This document shows positions 1-7,938 of a stretch of 64,000 bases of DNA, in pieces. Both the position numbers and the translations under genes were made by a program. The notes under the pieces were generated by a model, which worked only from the letters and a program-made list of their open reading frames with translations, had not been told where the DNA came from and searched no databases. Where the stretch lies: NCBI RefSeq assembly GCF_027531905.1, contig NZ_JAPZSU010000008.1, positions 88,793-152,792 on the forward strand, in the 5' to 3' direction. The DNA comes from Flavobacterium sp. (GTDB lineage Bacteria > Bacteroidota > Bacteroidia > Flavobacteriales > Flavobacteriaceae). Within the stretch, counting starts at the first letter, position 1; every line of letters begins with the position of its first letter.

Positions 1-264
1 CAATTTGTTTACCTCGTTTCCGGGTTGTTCCAATAAGAATTTAATGGTAGCAGCTGGCGCATCATTATTGATAGCCATTACGGTTACATCAAAAGCATTG
101 GGTGTTGCCGCAGTTGGGCTGTTGCCTTTTTCGATTTCGGCTTTTACAGCAGCCACATCTGGCGAAGTTTTCCAAAAGGATTGATCGAGTAGGCTATTTT
201 TTTGTTGGGCACTGCATAATAGAGTAACAGTAAAGACTAATGGGGTTAAAAAGTATTTTTTCAT
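1..264 (-). CDS. ankyrin-repeat protein, N-terminal part (runs off the window)
   Basis: The gene starts at the ATG complementary to 262-264 and reads leftwards off the window; 88 codons are visible. The product opens with a signal peptide (MKKYFLTPLVF, then a hydrophobic stretch ending CSAQ), so it is exported. The rest has the pattern of flavobacterial ankyrin-repeat proteins: a short preamble with SFWKTSPDVAAVKAEIEKGN, then ATIKFLLEQPGNEVNKL, an ankyrin helix and turn. Ankyrin repeats bind proteins; no enzymatic role can be read. A promoter and a 17-bp palindrome lie just upstream, and the same palindrome precedes the iron-uptake operon, so the gene may be iron-controlled (inference). The C-terminal repeats are not visible. 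Confidence 0.75.
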   Translation of the reverse strand, partial: MKKYFLTPLVFTVTLLCSAQQKNSLLDQSFWKTSPDVAAVKAEIEKGNSPTAATPNAFDVTVMAINNDAPAATIKFLLEQPGNEVNKL

Positions 265-673
265 GTTTGAAAAGGTAAAACGATATGTTTTTTAGTATTA
301 TTTAGAATAAATAAAAATAATAGCAAAGGTAAAAATAAATAATAATTTACCAATATTTATTTAGCGTTTGTATACCGCTTTTGATATCTATATATAGACA
401 CAAATAAAGGTAAAAGGTTTAATGGAGTTTCATAATTTAATGTGAAATCATTGTTTTATTTTACCATACCAAATAAAAAACGGCAAGTATGGTTTGTTTA
501 GAAAACTTAAATGCTTAAAAATATTGGAGTTAAGAAGTTTTTATCAATATCAAGTATATTTTTTTTAATTAATATTACCCATCAAACTTCGTAACAAAAC
601 GGAATTATTCGATAAAATCAAGAGGATACTACTCAATTAAATGAGTCCAGCTTCTTGTTTTATTTTTTTATTG
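265..673. other. spacer between ankyrin gene and iron operon
   Basis: This stretch of about 400 bases lies upstream of the ankyrin gene and downstream of the PepSY gene. Its left part holds the ankyrin promoter and palindrome. The rest is AT-rich with no coding frame or clear terminator that I can support; an ACTCA/TGAGT mini-hairpin near 630-645 lacks a T-run. Confidence 0.6.
298..353 (-). promoter_or_regulatory. promoter with 17-bp palindromic operator (ankyrin gene)
   Basis: Read on the minus strand, TTG (complement of 351-353), a 19-bp spacer and TACCTTTG (complement of 324-331) match the Bacteroidetes -33/-7 consensus. A perfect 7-3-7 inverted repeat, TTATTTA-GAA-TAAATAA, lies at 298-314, just downstream of the -7 element, where a bound protein would block initiation. 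The same 17 bases occur at 5580-5596 in front of the TonB receptor. A Fur-type iron regulator is the simplest guess; the regulator itself is not in the window. Confidence 0.65.
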
Positions 674-1795
674 TTATTTAAATTTTCTGCCCCACCATAA
701 TAAGAAACCAGTTATAGGTAGTGATGCGCAAAGTAAACTCGCTATGAATGCAATAATCTTACCTGTAATCCCACCAATAGCACCAATATGAATGTCATAA
801 TTCATACGAATAACTTTGTCTGCAAAATTTGCGTTTTTGTATTTACTATAGATGCTATTGGGTTCAAGCTCTTTTAAAGTATTTTGATCGAAGAAAAGAT
901 AATCCATGTCGTAATGAAGTTCATCAGAATTAGAAACTTCAACCAAAATTGAAGTTGTGTCATTTTCAGGAAAATGTAGTTCAAAACTTCTTACGTTTTT
1001 ATATTCTTTTTTTAAGTTTGGGATTAATCCATCAACTAGATTTTTGGGAGCAACTTGGGTAAAGACTTTTTCGTTTTTAGGGTTTACAAATCTAGGATTT
1101 TTATCACCACCCGTAGCGATATAAGTGATGTAGTAAAACCATCCAAAAGCCATTACACATCCTGTAAAAGTTAAGATTATAGCGAATACTGAGGTATAAA
1201 ATCCAACTACGGTATGTAAATCAAAGTTTTTGCGTTTCCATCGTGTTTTGTTATTCCAATCGAATTGTAGTCGTTGACCCAAATTTTTTCTTTTTTTGGG
1301 TAACCAAAGGATTAATCCAGTAATTATCAATACAAAAAATAATAATATTGAGTACGATACTATTAATGAACCAACTGCTTCTGGTAACCATAAGCGTATA
1401 TGTCCTTTTAGTATAAATCCAAAAAAACCACCATCATTATCTACTTGGTGAATTATTTTTCCAGTATATGGATTTAAAAATAGGCTTTGGTAAAATATTT
1501 CAGGTTCGGCTTCGTAATAAATTACTTCTATAGCTTCGTCTGGTTGTCCAAATAGTACACCATGAATTTTCCGATTTGGATTTTCTTTACTTGCAATTTC
1601 TTTTATTTTTGAAGCACTAATGTATTCCTGATTAATTGGAATTACCTTTTTATAATCTGAATATAAACTCTCTATTTCAGTTTTAAAAACCCACAAACAG
1701 CCAGTGATAGCTACTATAAAAACAACCAAACCAGTACTCAACCCTAACCAAAGGTGTATTTGTCGAATTGTATTTTTAAAATTATTTTTTTTCAT
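674..1795 (-). CDS. PepSY-domain inner-membrane protein (XusC-like)
   Basis: The product has 373 residues and belongs to the PepSY-associated TM helix family. A first TM helix follows the motif RQIHLWLGL, two more lie at about 140-165 and 197-220 (the latter preceded by FDLHTVVGFYTSV), and a last one is near the C-terminus before LLWWGRKFK. Family members sit in the inner membrane beside siderophore or haem receptors and are thought to help reduce or release iron; the intramembrane histidines fit that. It is the last gene of a minus-strand operon after the TonB receptor and DUF4374 lipoprotein, the order of the xusABC xenosiderophore operon of Bacteroides thetaiotaomicron. The substrate cannot be deduced. 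Length and ends look intact. Confidence 0.85.
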   Translation of the reverse strand: MKKNNFKNTIRQIHLWLGLSTGLVVFIVAITGCLWVFKTEIESLYSDYKKVIPINQEYISASKIKEIASKENPNRKIHGVLFGQPDEAIEVIYYEAEPEIFYQSLFLNPYTGKIIHQVDNDGGFFGFILKGHIRLWLPEAVGSLIVSYSILLFFVLIITGLILWLPKKRKNLGQRLQFDWNNKTRWKRKNFDLHTVVGFYTSVFAIILTFTGCVMAFGWFYYITYIATGGDKNPRFVNPKNEKVFTQVAPKNLVDGLIPNLKKEYKNVRSFELHFPENDTTSILVEVSNSDELHYDMDYLFFDQNTLKELEPNSIYSKYKNANFADKVIRMNYDIHIGAIGGITGKIIAFIASLLCASLPITGFLLWWGRKFK

Positions 1796-1818
1796 CTTGT
1801 AAATACCTTATAAACGAT

Positions 1819-1854
1819 TAACACTTCAAAACAATAATTTGTTTTGAAGTGTTA
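1819..1854. other. intercistronic perfect hairpin
   Basis: A 14-bp perfect inverted repeat (TAACACTTCAAAAC and its complement) with an 8-nt loop lies between the DUF4374 and PepSY genes. No T-run follows on the minus strand, so it is not a standard terminator. Such hairpins can stabilise or process an operon mRNA and so lower expression of the distal gene. Stem and loop are read directly; the role is inferred. Confidence 0.7.
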
Positions 1855-1885
1855 GAAATACAAATCTATTTTTTAAACATTTAGA

Positions 1886-3121
1886 TTATAATTTGTAAAA
1901 TCCTTTGATAGATTGACCTACTATTTTAGCTCCTTTTTTGCCAGTAGCTGTAGCAATGTCTATTTGATATACATAGGCTTCTGTTTCTGTTTCTATACTT
2001 TCGTAAACTTTTCCATCTTGGATAAATACAGGAGAAGTATATCTTTTAGCATGTAAAGGGACATTGGCTACATCAGTAACGGTTTTTGCAACTAAATCTA
2101 TGATGACTAACTTTTGATTAAATGCTGTTTGGCTTCTAGAAAAAGCATCCCAAGGAATATTGGTGTCAGCTTTCAATATTCTAGCCAAAGCTTTGTTCCC
2201 TCCGATATAGTCAAACCAAAATATTTTTCCGCCATTGGTTGCTGTTTCTATATTAAAGAAATAGTCTTTATCAAATTCTGTTGTTTGTGCTTTGATCTTT
2301 AAAATTCCAGAAGGTTTTGTTGATGCAGTCGAAAAACCAGCTGAAACTGTTCCGCAAGAAAACGAATATAAATCGCCGCTTTCTGTTTCTATTAATCCTG
2401 TTGTTCCTCCGTTTAGTCCAATATTTGAAGTTCTATCATCACTGATTATTTTTTCGGGAGTTGTCCCAACATTTGGATATGAATATACAGCTACATAGGC
2501 TTTATTGGCATCAAGTGTAGAAAAGTTACCCTCTGAATCTAAGACATGATAAGGGATAAATAACTTATCTGATCTAACTTCTAAAGCTGTTGGCCAAGCT
2601 ACTTGCTTGTTTGCTTCGTCAGAGAAAATTTTTGTGCCCACAATTTTTTGAACCGATACATTATCTACATTAATAAAATGTAATCTTCTGTTTGCAAAGC
2701 CAACACGTGGAATTTCCATTGCTAGTAATGTTTTGTTATCATCTGATTTCCCGAACATTTCTAATGAGTTTTCAAAAATGAATTGCCCTTTTAGCTGAAT
2801 AACCCCTTCATTATTTGCTGCATAGCCAGCACATTGATTATCAGTACTAAATCCCGATGCAAATAAAGTTTTGCCCACTGGATAATAAAAACGCCATCCT
2901 GTTTGTTCTATTCCTGTTCCTTGAGCTGAAATTTCTCCAGACATTACATCTTCTTTACTTACAATGTATTCAGTTCCAGCTGCTCCAGAGGTAATCAATG
3001 ACATTGAAATTCCTGAGGATTTTTGATCGTTCGTGTTCGATTTATTATCATCGCTATCACAAGATCCTAATGTTAGCAATGCCACTGCTAATGCCCAATT
3101 TAAGTTTTTTAAATTTTTCAT
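1886..3121 (-). CDS. DUF4374 surface lipoprotein (XusB-like)
   Basis: The product has 411 residues. The N-terminus is a lipoprotein signal (LLTLGSC, lipobox Cys about residue 21) followed by SDDNKS; an acidic tract after the Cys is a common surface-export signal in Bacteroidetes. The rest is the DUF4374 family, a predicted beta-propeller, with phrases such as GWRFYYPVGKTLFASGF and VGFANRRLHFINVD. The characterised relative is XusB of Bacteroides thetaiotaomicron, which binds ferric enterobactin on the cell surface and passes it to its TonB receptor. Its position 17 bp after the receptor gene supports the same partnership. The exact siderophore is unknown. No frameshift is seen. Confidence 0.85.
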   Translation of the reverse strand: MKNLKNLNWALAVALLTLGSCDSDDNKSNTNDQKSSGISMSLITSGAAGTEYIVSKEDVMSGEISAQGTGIEQTGWRFYYPVGKTLFASGFSTDNQCAGYAANNEGVIQLKGQFIFENSLEMFGKSDDNKTLLAMEIPRVGFANRRLHFINVDNVSVQKIVGTKIFSDEANKQVAWPTALEVRSDKLFIPYHVLDSEGNFSTLDANKAYVAVYSYPNVGTTPEKIISDDRTSNIGLNGGTTGLIETESGDLYSFSCGTVSAGFSTASTKPSGILKIKAQTTEFDKDYFFNIETATNGGKIFWFDYIGGNKALARILKADTNIPWDAFSRSQTAFNQKLVIIDLVAKTVTDVANVPLHAKRYTSPVFIQDGKVYESIETETEAYVYQIDIATATGKKGAKIVGQSIKGFYKL

Positions 3122-3138
3122 AGATATTTATATTTGAG

Positions 3139-5508
3139 TTATTTAATGGAATAGCGTAATTTTATGTATGCTGCTCTTCCGGGGTTTTGAATTCTAAAGT
3201 TGTCGTAAACTTTTGCATCTGCTAGATTTGTGACAGAACCAGAAATACTAAATTTTTTATTTTTAAAAATATATTCTAGATCGAATCTATGCGTCAATTG
3301 AGAAGGGATGGTGTTTTTTTCTCCTGAAGCACCACCATTTTCTTCTGCTAAGTAAAAATCATCTCCAAAATATGTACTCCAATATAGTGTACACCTGTTG
3401 TCAAATTTTTTATAAAAAGGTTTTACCGATAGATTGATATTCATAAAAAATGTTGGAATATTAGCTACTTTTCCTTTGTAATTACTATTTAAAACACCTT
3501 CATTAAATTGATTTTCTTCTGTAATATTTTGATAGGTAACATTGGTAGAAAGTTTAGCTATCTTTTTATAATCAATGCTAATACTGTTTTCGATTCCTCT
3601 ACTCAAAACATCTTGTAAATTTTCATAATTTCCGAAAGGACCCTGTGGTGAAAAACGAATAAAATCAGTTGATTTTCTTAAAAATATATTTGATTCATAT
3701 TCTAATTCCACATTCGAAATGTTTTTTTGTATGATAACCCCAATATTAAAATTATCGCTAGTTTCGGGTTTTAATCTAATATTAGGACTCTGACTAACAC
3801 CATTTCCTAATATTTCATAAGATTCAGGTAGTCTGTATGCTTTTTCGTAAGATAGTTTTGTGGTTAAGAAACGAAAAGGATGCAGTGCTAAAGACGCACC
3901 ATAGCCTATCTTAGAATAATTTGGCTCAGAAAGAATGATTGCATCTACATTGTCCAAAGGATCATTCAAAGATATTGACGCTAATAATTGATATCTTTTT
4001 GCAAATGCTGAAAAGTCAATTTTTTCATTATTATCCTTAAATGTATAGGCAATACTTGTTATATATTTTTGAAGAGTACTTGGTGTTTTGAAAGCCCTAT
4101 TTAATTCGTCTACTGCATCATTTCCTTTTCTTTTTAAATAATTATGAACCAGATTAACAGATAAGTCATGGTTTTTATTAAATGGATATTTTATATAGAC
4201 TTGAGAATTAAATAGTATATCTTGTAATGTAAACAATGATCTTCTTTCAAAAAGTTCTCCTTTGAAATCATCTGGATCTCTTGTTTCAATTACTTCATTC
4301 AACCAGTTGTATCTTTTATCACTGGTATCGTCTATTATTTCTTGAACCCTACCTCCAACTAAATTTGCATTAATTCTTAATTTTTGAAATGCTTTTTTAT
4401 AATTAGCAGAAAATAAATAGGTGTTATTTCTCGTATTAAACGCACCAAAAGGTCTTAATATATTAAACTCAGGATGTTGTAGGTTTTTTTTGTTTTGGGC
4501 ATAAGTAAGTTTAAAACTAAGTATGTCCGCAAAAGACTTGTCTACCAATCCAAATTCACCTGATAACATTGCTGATTTGTATTGATCATGAAATCGTTTA
4601 ACAGATGCAGTACCAGTAATGTTTCCTAAAGCATCAAATACAGGAACATTATCGGTTTTAAAATTATTGTCGGAATAATTATAAAAAGAGTTTAGTTTAA
4701 AATAGTACTGATTTTCTTTGTTATAATATTTAGAACTAAGGGCAAACCTACTTGTATTAAATGAACCATAGCTATAAGAAGCATCTAAAAAGGATTCTTT
4801 TTTATTTTCAGTTTTCATATTAATCACTCCAGCTAAAGCATCACCTCCAAAATTAATAGGTACAACACCTTTGTAAACTTCAATAGATTCTAATAAAAGG
4901 ATTGGGTAATTATTTAAGGTCAATGATGAACCATAGTTTTCCATAGGGACACCGTCCATGAAATATCGTATTTGATTCCCAGATAGACCATTTAATGATA
5001 AATTAAAACCAGAACCCAATCCGCCTGATTCTCTTATGTTTATTCCAGATTTGGTTTTGAGTACTTGATTGGCATCTAATGTTAAATTTTGTAATTCTTT
5101 GGTGTTTATAATCTCTATAGTAAAACCAGTCTCTTTTTGTCTTTTTGCGGCTGTTTTCCCTTTAATAGCAACTTCTGCCAATTGATTGGTGCGCTTTTTT
5201 AATTGAATTTGTATATTTTGTTTGCTATTGGTATTTATTTTGTAGGAATGATTCTCATACCCAAAATGGCTTATTTTTAAAGTCCACTCTCCAGAAGGTA
5301 ATGCTATACTAAATTTACCATCTTCATCTGTCTTGGTAGCGATATTTAATTCAATGATCTCTATTGTAGTATCTACTATTGGAGTTGAAGTTTGATCAAT
5401 TATTACACCTGTAGTTGATTTTTGACCATAAATAGTTAAAGAACAAAAGACTAATATCAAATAGAAGATTGTTGTATTGGACTTAATATTATTTATAATA
5501 GGAAACAT
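3139..5508 (-). CDS. TonB-dependent receptor with CarboxypepD-like domain (XusA-like)
   Basis: The product has 789 residues. After a signal peptide ending IYGQ comes a carboxypeptidase-regulatory-like domain (about 30-110, TTGVIIDQTSTPIVD, FSIALPSGEWTLKISHFGYE). The plug domain follows (about 130-235, with SGINIRESGGLGSGFNLSLN and the GVVPINFGGDALAGVINMKT segment), then a beta-barrel ending in an aromatic/basic strand (YIKLRYSIK). Such receptors import iron chelates or cofactors across the outer membrane using TonB energy. It is first in the operon with the DUF4374 and PepSY genes, which points to siderophore uptake. The ATG at 5508 is followed directly by a normal signal peptide. No SusD partner is present, which argues against glycan uptake. 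Confidence 0.9.
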   Translation of the reverse strand: MFPIINNIKSNTTIFYLILVFCSLTIYGQKSTTGVIIDQTSTPIVDTTIEIIELNIATKTDEDGKFSIALPSGEWTLKISHFGYENHSYKINTNSKQNIQIQLKKRTNQLAEVAIKGKTAAKRQKETGFTIEIINTKELQNLTLDANQVLKTKSGINIRESGGLGSGFNLSLNGLSGNQIRYFMDGVPMENYGSSLTLNNYPILLLESIEVYKGVVPINFGGDALAGVINMKTENKKESFLDASYSYGSFNTSRFALSSKYYNKENQYYFKLNSFYNYSDNNFKTDNVPVFDALGNITGTASVKRFHDQYKSAMLSGEFGLVDKSFADILSFKLTYAQNKKNLQHPEFNILRPFGAFNTRNNTYLFSANYKKAFQKLRINANLVGGRVQEIIDDTSDKRYNWLNEVIETRDPDDFKGELFERRSLFTLQDILFNSQVYIKYPFNKNHDLSVNLVHNYLKRKGNDAVDELNRAFKTPSTLQKYITSIAYTFKDNNEKIDFSAFAKRYQLLASISLNDPLDNVDAIILSEPNYSKIGYGASLALHPFRFLTTKLSYEKAYRLPESYEILGNGVSQSPNIRLKPETSDNFNIGVIIQKNISNVELEYESNIFLRKSTDFIRFSPQGPFGNYENLQDVLSRGIENSISIDYKKIAKLSTNVTYQNITEENQFNEGVLNSNYKGKVANIPTFFMNINLSVKPFYKKFDNRCTLYWSTYFGDDFYLAEENGGASGEKNTIPSQLTHRFDLEYIFKNKKFSISGSVTNLADAKVYDNFRIQNPGRAAYIKLRYSIK

Positions 5509-5546
5509 TTCTCTTACCTTATTTAGATTTAATTAAAATAACAAAG

Positions 5547-5596
5547 CAAATGTAAAAGTCTTTATTATACAAACAAAATTTATTTAGAATAAATAA
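5547..5596 (-). promoter_or_regulatory. promoter and palindromic operator of the iron operon
   Basis: On the minus strand TTG (complement of 5574-5576), a 19-bp spacer and TACATTTG (complement of 5547-5554) form a good Bacteroidetes promoter. The palindrome TTATTTAGAATAAATAA at 5580-5596 lies immediately upstream of the -33 element and is identical to the copy at 298-314. Identity extends to 23 bp (5580-5602 against 298-320). A weaker -7-like TGTCTTTG at 5606-5613 keeps the same 9-bp distance from the palindrome as in the ankyrin promoter and could be a second start. Confidence 0.65.
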
Positions 5597-5650
5597 AAAT
5601 AAAAACAAAGACAACTTTCTATCCGTTTCAACGATAGTGTTTTACGGATA

Positions 5651-5678
5651 AAAAAAAACTCGATTTTTTAGAATCGAG
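5651..5678 (-). terminator. rho-independent terminator of the DUF6265 gene
   Basis: On the minus strand a stem of CTCGATT and AATCGAG with a 6-nt loop is followed directly by eight T residues. It lies about 25 bp after the DUF6265 stop codon, in the right orientation. Confidence 0.75.
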
Positions 5679-5702
5679 GTGTAAAAGAGTAATGGGTGTG
5701 TA

Positions 5703-6179
5703 TTATTTTACCTTTTTGAGGGTATAGCTTTCTGAGGTAACTTTTCCCGCTTGTTTTCCAGAAATTTTCGCGATCAACGTATTGGTATTGGCTAATTTGT
5801 AATTAATTTTTTGAGGGTAATCGTGTTTTGGATTTTCGAATACCAAGTTTTTTTCGGTGGTGGAGGTGAGGGGAAACGATACGGCTTCGTCATTATTTTC
5901 GCCTTTTATAGTAGTTTTATAGATGAGGTTTTCTTCTTTTTGTTGCAACACAATTGTTTCGTTGTGCAAAGTATCTTTTCCTTTTATAAAATACGAAGTG
6001 CCTTCAAAAGTGCTGTCGTTTACGGATTTCCATGTTTCTTCTAAAATTCCTTGTTCAGATTGCTGGGTCCATTTGCCCAACAACCATTGCGAAGCTTTGA
6101 TTTTTTCATTTTTATTTGCGTTGTTGTTACAAGACGCAAGTGCTAAAAAGACCAATAAAAGTGTCGTTTTTTGAAACAT
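5703..6179 (-). CDS. DUF6265-type lipoprotein
   Basis: The product has 158 residues. The signal LLLVFLALASC has its lipobox Cys at residue 17, followed by NNNANKNEK. The mature part begins SQWLLGKWTQQ and contains GILEETWKSVNDSTFEGTSY and FENPKHDYPQKI, the hallmarks of the DUF6265 or lipocalin-like family common in Bacteroidetes. The fold is probably a small beta-barrel at the envelope; ligand and role are unknown. It is monocistronic, with its own terminator. No TAnnTTTG element was clear upstream. Confidence 0.75.
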   Translation of the reverse strand: MFQKTTLLLVFLALASCNNNANKNEKIKASQWLLGKWTQQSEQGILEETWKSVNDSTFEGTSYFIKGKDTLHNETIVLQQKEENLIYKTTIKGENNDEAVSFPLTSTTEKNLVFENPKHDYPQKINYKLANTNTLIAKISGKQAGKVTSESYTLKKVK

Positions 6180-6498
6180 GATGCAAATTTTTTGTTTGGA
6201 TTGATGGCGCTAATTTATGAAAAAGGAAGGAAACAAGTGGAATTAATTGGGGCAGAACAAAAAGGAAAGTGTTTTTTGGTTTGACAAAATTTGAGATCGT
6301 GTTGCAATGAATTAACAATTTTGTTTGATATCTATTTTAAGAAGCGATGTAAAAAAAATAGCCTTAAAAACCAGACGATAGTTGATATTTTGTAAATTTA
6401 AAAATGAGCCAATATGGCTAGAAGTCAAAGCTGTTTTTGGCGGATTTGTTATGAACTTATCGGGGTAGGTGTGAATTCCAAATTCTTCAACTGGTTTC
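6180..6498. other. spacer with weak repeat traces
   Basis: About 320 bases without a supported gene. A segment near 6440-6475 (TTATCGGGGTAGGTGTGAATTCC) weakly resembles the structured repeat at 6788-6843, so it may be a decayed copy. I see nothing else in it. Confidence 0.4.
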
Positions 6499-6669
6499 TT
6501 AATTTTTTATGAAATAGATTAATTCACCAAATCTTTTCCCTAATGTGTATATGGCAAGAACACTTAATGAAATTACAATAATTTTAAATAGAAGTTTGTG
6601 TTTTCCATTTACTAGATAGTCGTTGGTTTTGTTTATCAATTCTCTAATTTCTATTTCTAAACTATTCAT
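6499..6669 (-). CDS. small single-pass membrane protein, 56 residues
   Basis: A short reading frame runs from the ATG complementary to 6667-6669 to the TAA complementary to 6499-6501. The product starts MNSLEIEIRELINKTNDYL, continues with basic residues, then has one hydrophobic helix (KIIVISLSVLAIYTLG) and ends FGELIYFIKN. The charge layout suggests an N-in single-pass protein. No family is recognised. It sits alone beside the REP-like hairpin and the GAPS4-like cassette and may be a neutral small gene or an accessory one. Codon choice resembles that of its neighbours. Confidence 0.5.
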   Translation of the reverse strand: MNSLEIEIRELINKTNDYLVNGKHKLLFKIIVISLSVLAIYTLGKRFGELIYFIKN

Positions 6670-6787
6670 AATTAAGTGGTTTTAGGTTTTGATTTCTGTT
6701 CGTTTTTCATAAAGAACTTAGTAAAAACTAAGTTGAAAATTATGTTTATGAAAGGGTGTTTTTTTTGCTACTAGTTTATTAGAGTAG

Positions 6788-6843
6788 GCACGGATTGCAA
6801 ATCCGCGCTATCGGGGTAAGAACACCTCGGACAGCGCGGTGCC
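6788..6843. repeat. REP-like nested hairpin beside the defence cassette
   Basis: GCACGGATT-GCA-AATCCGCGC forms a nearly perfect hairpin at 6788-6808. A second pairing, CCGCGCT with AGCGCGG, encloses ATCGGGGT...ACCTCGGA, so the whole 56-bp unit can fold. It is strikingly GC-rich for this AT-rich sequence and abuts the 3' end of the GAPS4b-like gene. Such palindromic units occur as REP sequences in many genomes; its family is not established here. Confidence 0.55.
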
Positions 6844-7938
6844 TTATCTCTTGTAATATGAATATATATCGTTTTTGAACTTTTCTATGATAATTGCAAT
6901 ATCGCTAGTGATTCGATAAATATTTGATTTATGTAAACAGTTAATTACATTAATAGAAAAAACAAAAATTGGATTTGATAGATTTTCTTCGATTGAGTCG
7001 TGTTTAAAACCTGGGAAACCTAAATCTAAAATTATTTCACCTTTTTCTGTTCCTAAATCAAATTCATACTTAATTTTTATACCGCTTACAAGAATTTTAG
7101 AGTAATAATTCAAATCTGATACAAAAGGATGGTTTTCTAGATTCAATCCTCTTACTTTCATAGTTGAAATACTATCAAGTAATTTATCAAAACCTTTATG
7201 ATTGTCCTTATAAACAATATCTAAATCGACAATTGATTTATATTTAAGTTGTGTTACAGAAATGTTTTGAAACGCTTTTAAAAATTCCACACGTTTTGAA
7301 TCTTCAAAATCATCAAATCTAATCATGAAAAAATCATCATCTTTATCGATGTAATGTTCTTCTTTTAAAAACTTTCGTACTTTTTCAACTACAAAATCTA
7401 CAACTTCTTTTGTTTCTGGCGAAGTATAATTTTTGTTTATAATTAACACATTGTTTTCTAAAACAACATCAATTTTTGCATTTCTATCTATTGTAGTAGA
7501 TTTAAAATTTTCTAATGGATCTTCTATTTCAATTTCTATATCTAACGCAACTTTTATTTTGTCTTTACTTATTGTTTCAATGTAAAATTCTGGAGCATTT
7601 TTTAGATTGTAGCTTAATTTAAATTCACTTCGCTCAATTAAATCTTCGTGTAGATTTAGTTTTAAGTCAGCTAATTTCTCAAGTTTAAAGTCTTTCTTTA
7701 CAGGAATTGAAGCATTGGTGAATTTTTGCTGCTTTTCTTTGATAACTTCATTACTTTCAATTAAATCAAATAGTTTTGAATCAATTATTGTTTTCAAGAA
7801 ATATGGTAAAGTTGACTTCTTGTTTTTTGATTTTATTAATACATTTTTACTTTTCAAAATATCTGATAGTAATGAAGTGCTAATTGAATTTTTCAATAAA
7901 TATTGGCGCAATAAGTCACCTTGTGGAACTCTTTTCAT
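6844..7938 (-). CDS. GAPS4b-like protein, candidate anti-phage partner gene
   Basis: The product has 364 residues and is soluble, with no signal peptide. The N-terminus (PQGDLLRQYLLKNSISTSLL, then DILKSKNVLI and KSTLPYFLKTIIDS) matches my memory of the GAPS4b N-terminal domain: a call for a helix-rich domain that recurs in partners of a PD-(D/E)XK nuclease. The middle and C-terminal parts (about 90-364) match nothing I can name. Its start lies directly beside the stop of the upstream gene, so the two are translationally coupled. GAPS4 is a two-gene anti-phage system first described on Vibrio mobile elements; extension to this pair rests on pattern recognition and needs a profile search. Confidence 0.5.
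   Translation of the reverse strand: MKRVPQGDLLRQYLLKNSISTSLLSDILKSKNVLIKSKNKKSTLPYFLKTIIDSKLFDLIESNEVIKEKQQKFTNASIPVKKDFKLEKLADLKLNLHEDLIERSEFKLSYNLKNAPEFYIETISKDKIKVALDIEIEIEDPLENFKSTTIDRNAKIDVVLENNVLIINKNYTSPETKEVVDFVVEKVRKFLKEEHYIDKDDDFFMIRFDDFEDSKRVEFLKAFQNISVTQLKYKSIVDLDIVYKDNHKGFDKLLDSISTMKVRGLNLENHPFVSDLNYYSKILVSGIKIKYEFDLGTEKGEIILDLGFPGFKHDSIEENLSNPIFVFSINVINCLHKSNIYRITSDIAIIIEKFKNDIYSYYKR

Noticed and set aside
3139..5508. SusC-type glycan receptor
   Set aside because: No SusD gene is present; the partners are DUF4374 and PepSY proteins, which point to iron uptake.
5811..6044. Plus-strand reading frames over the DUF6265 gene
   Set aside because: They are antisense to a well-supported lipoprotein gene and show no signal, domain or promoter.
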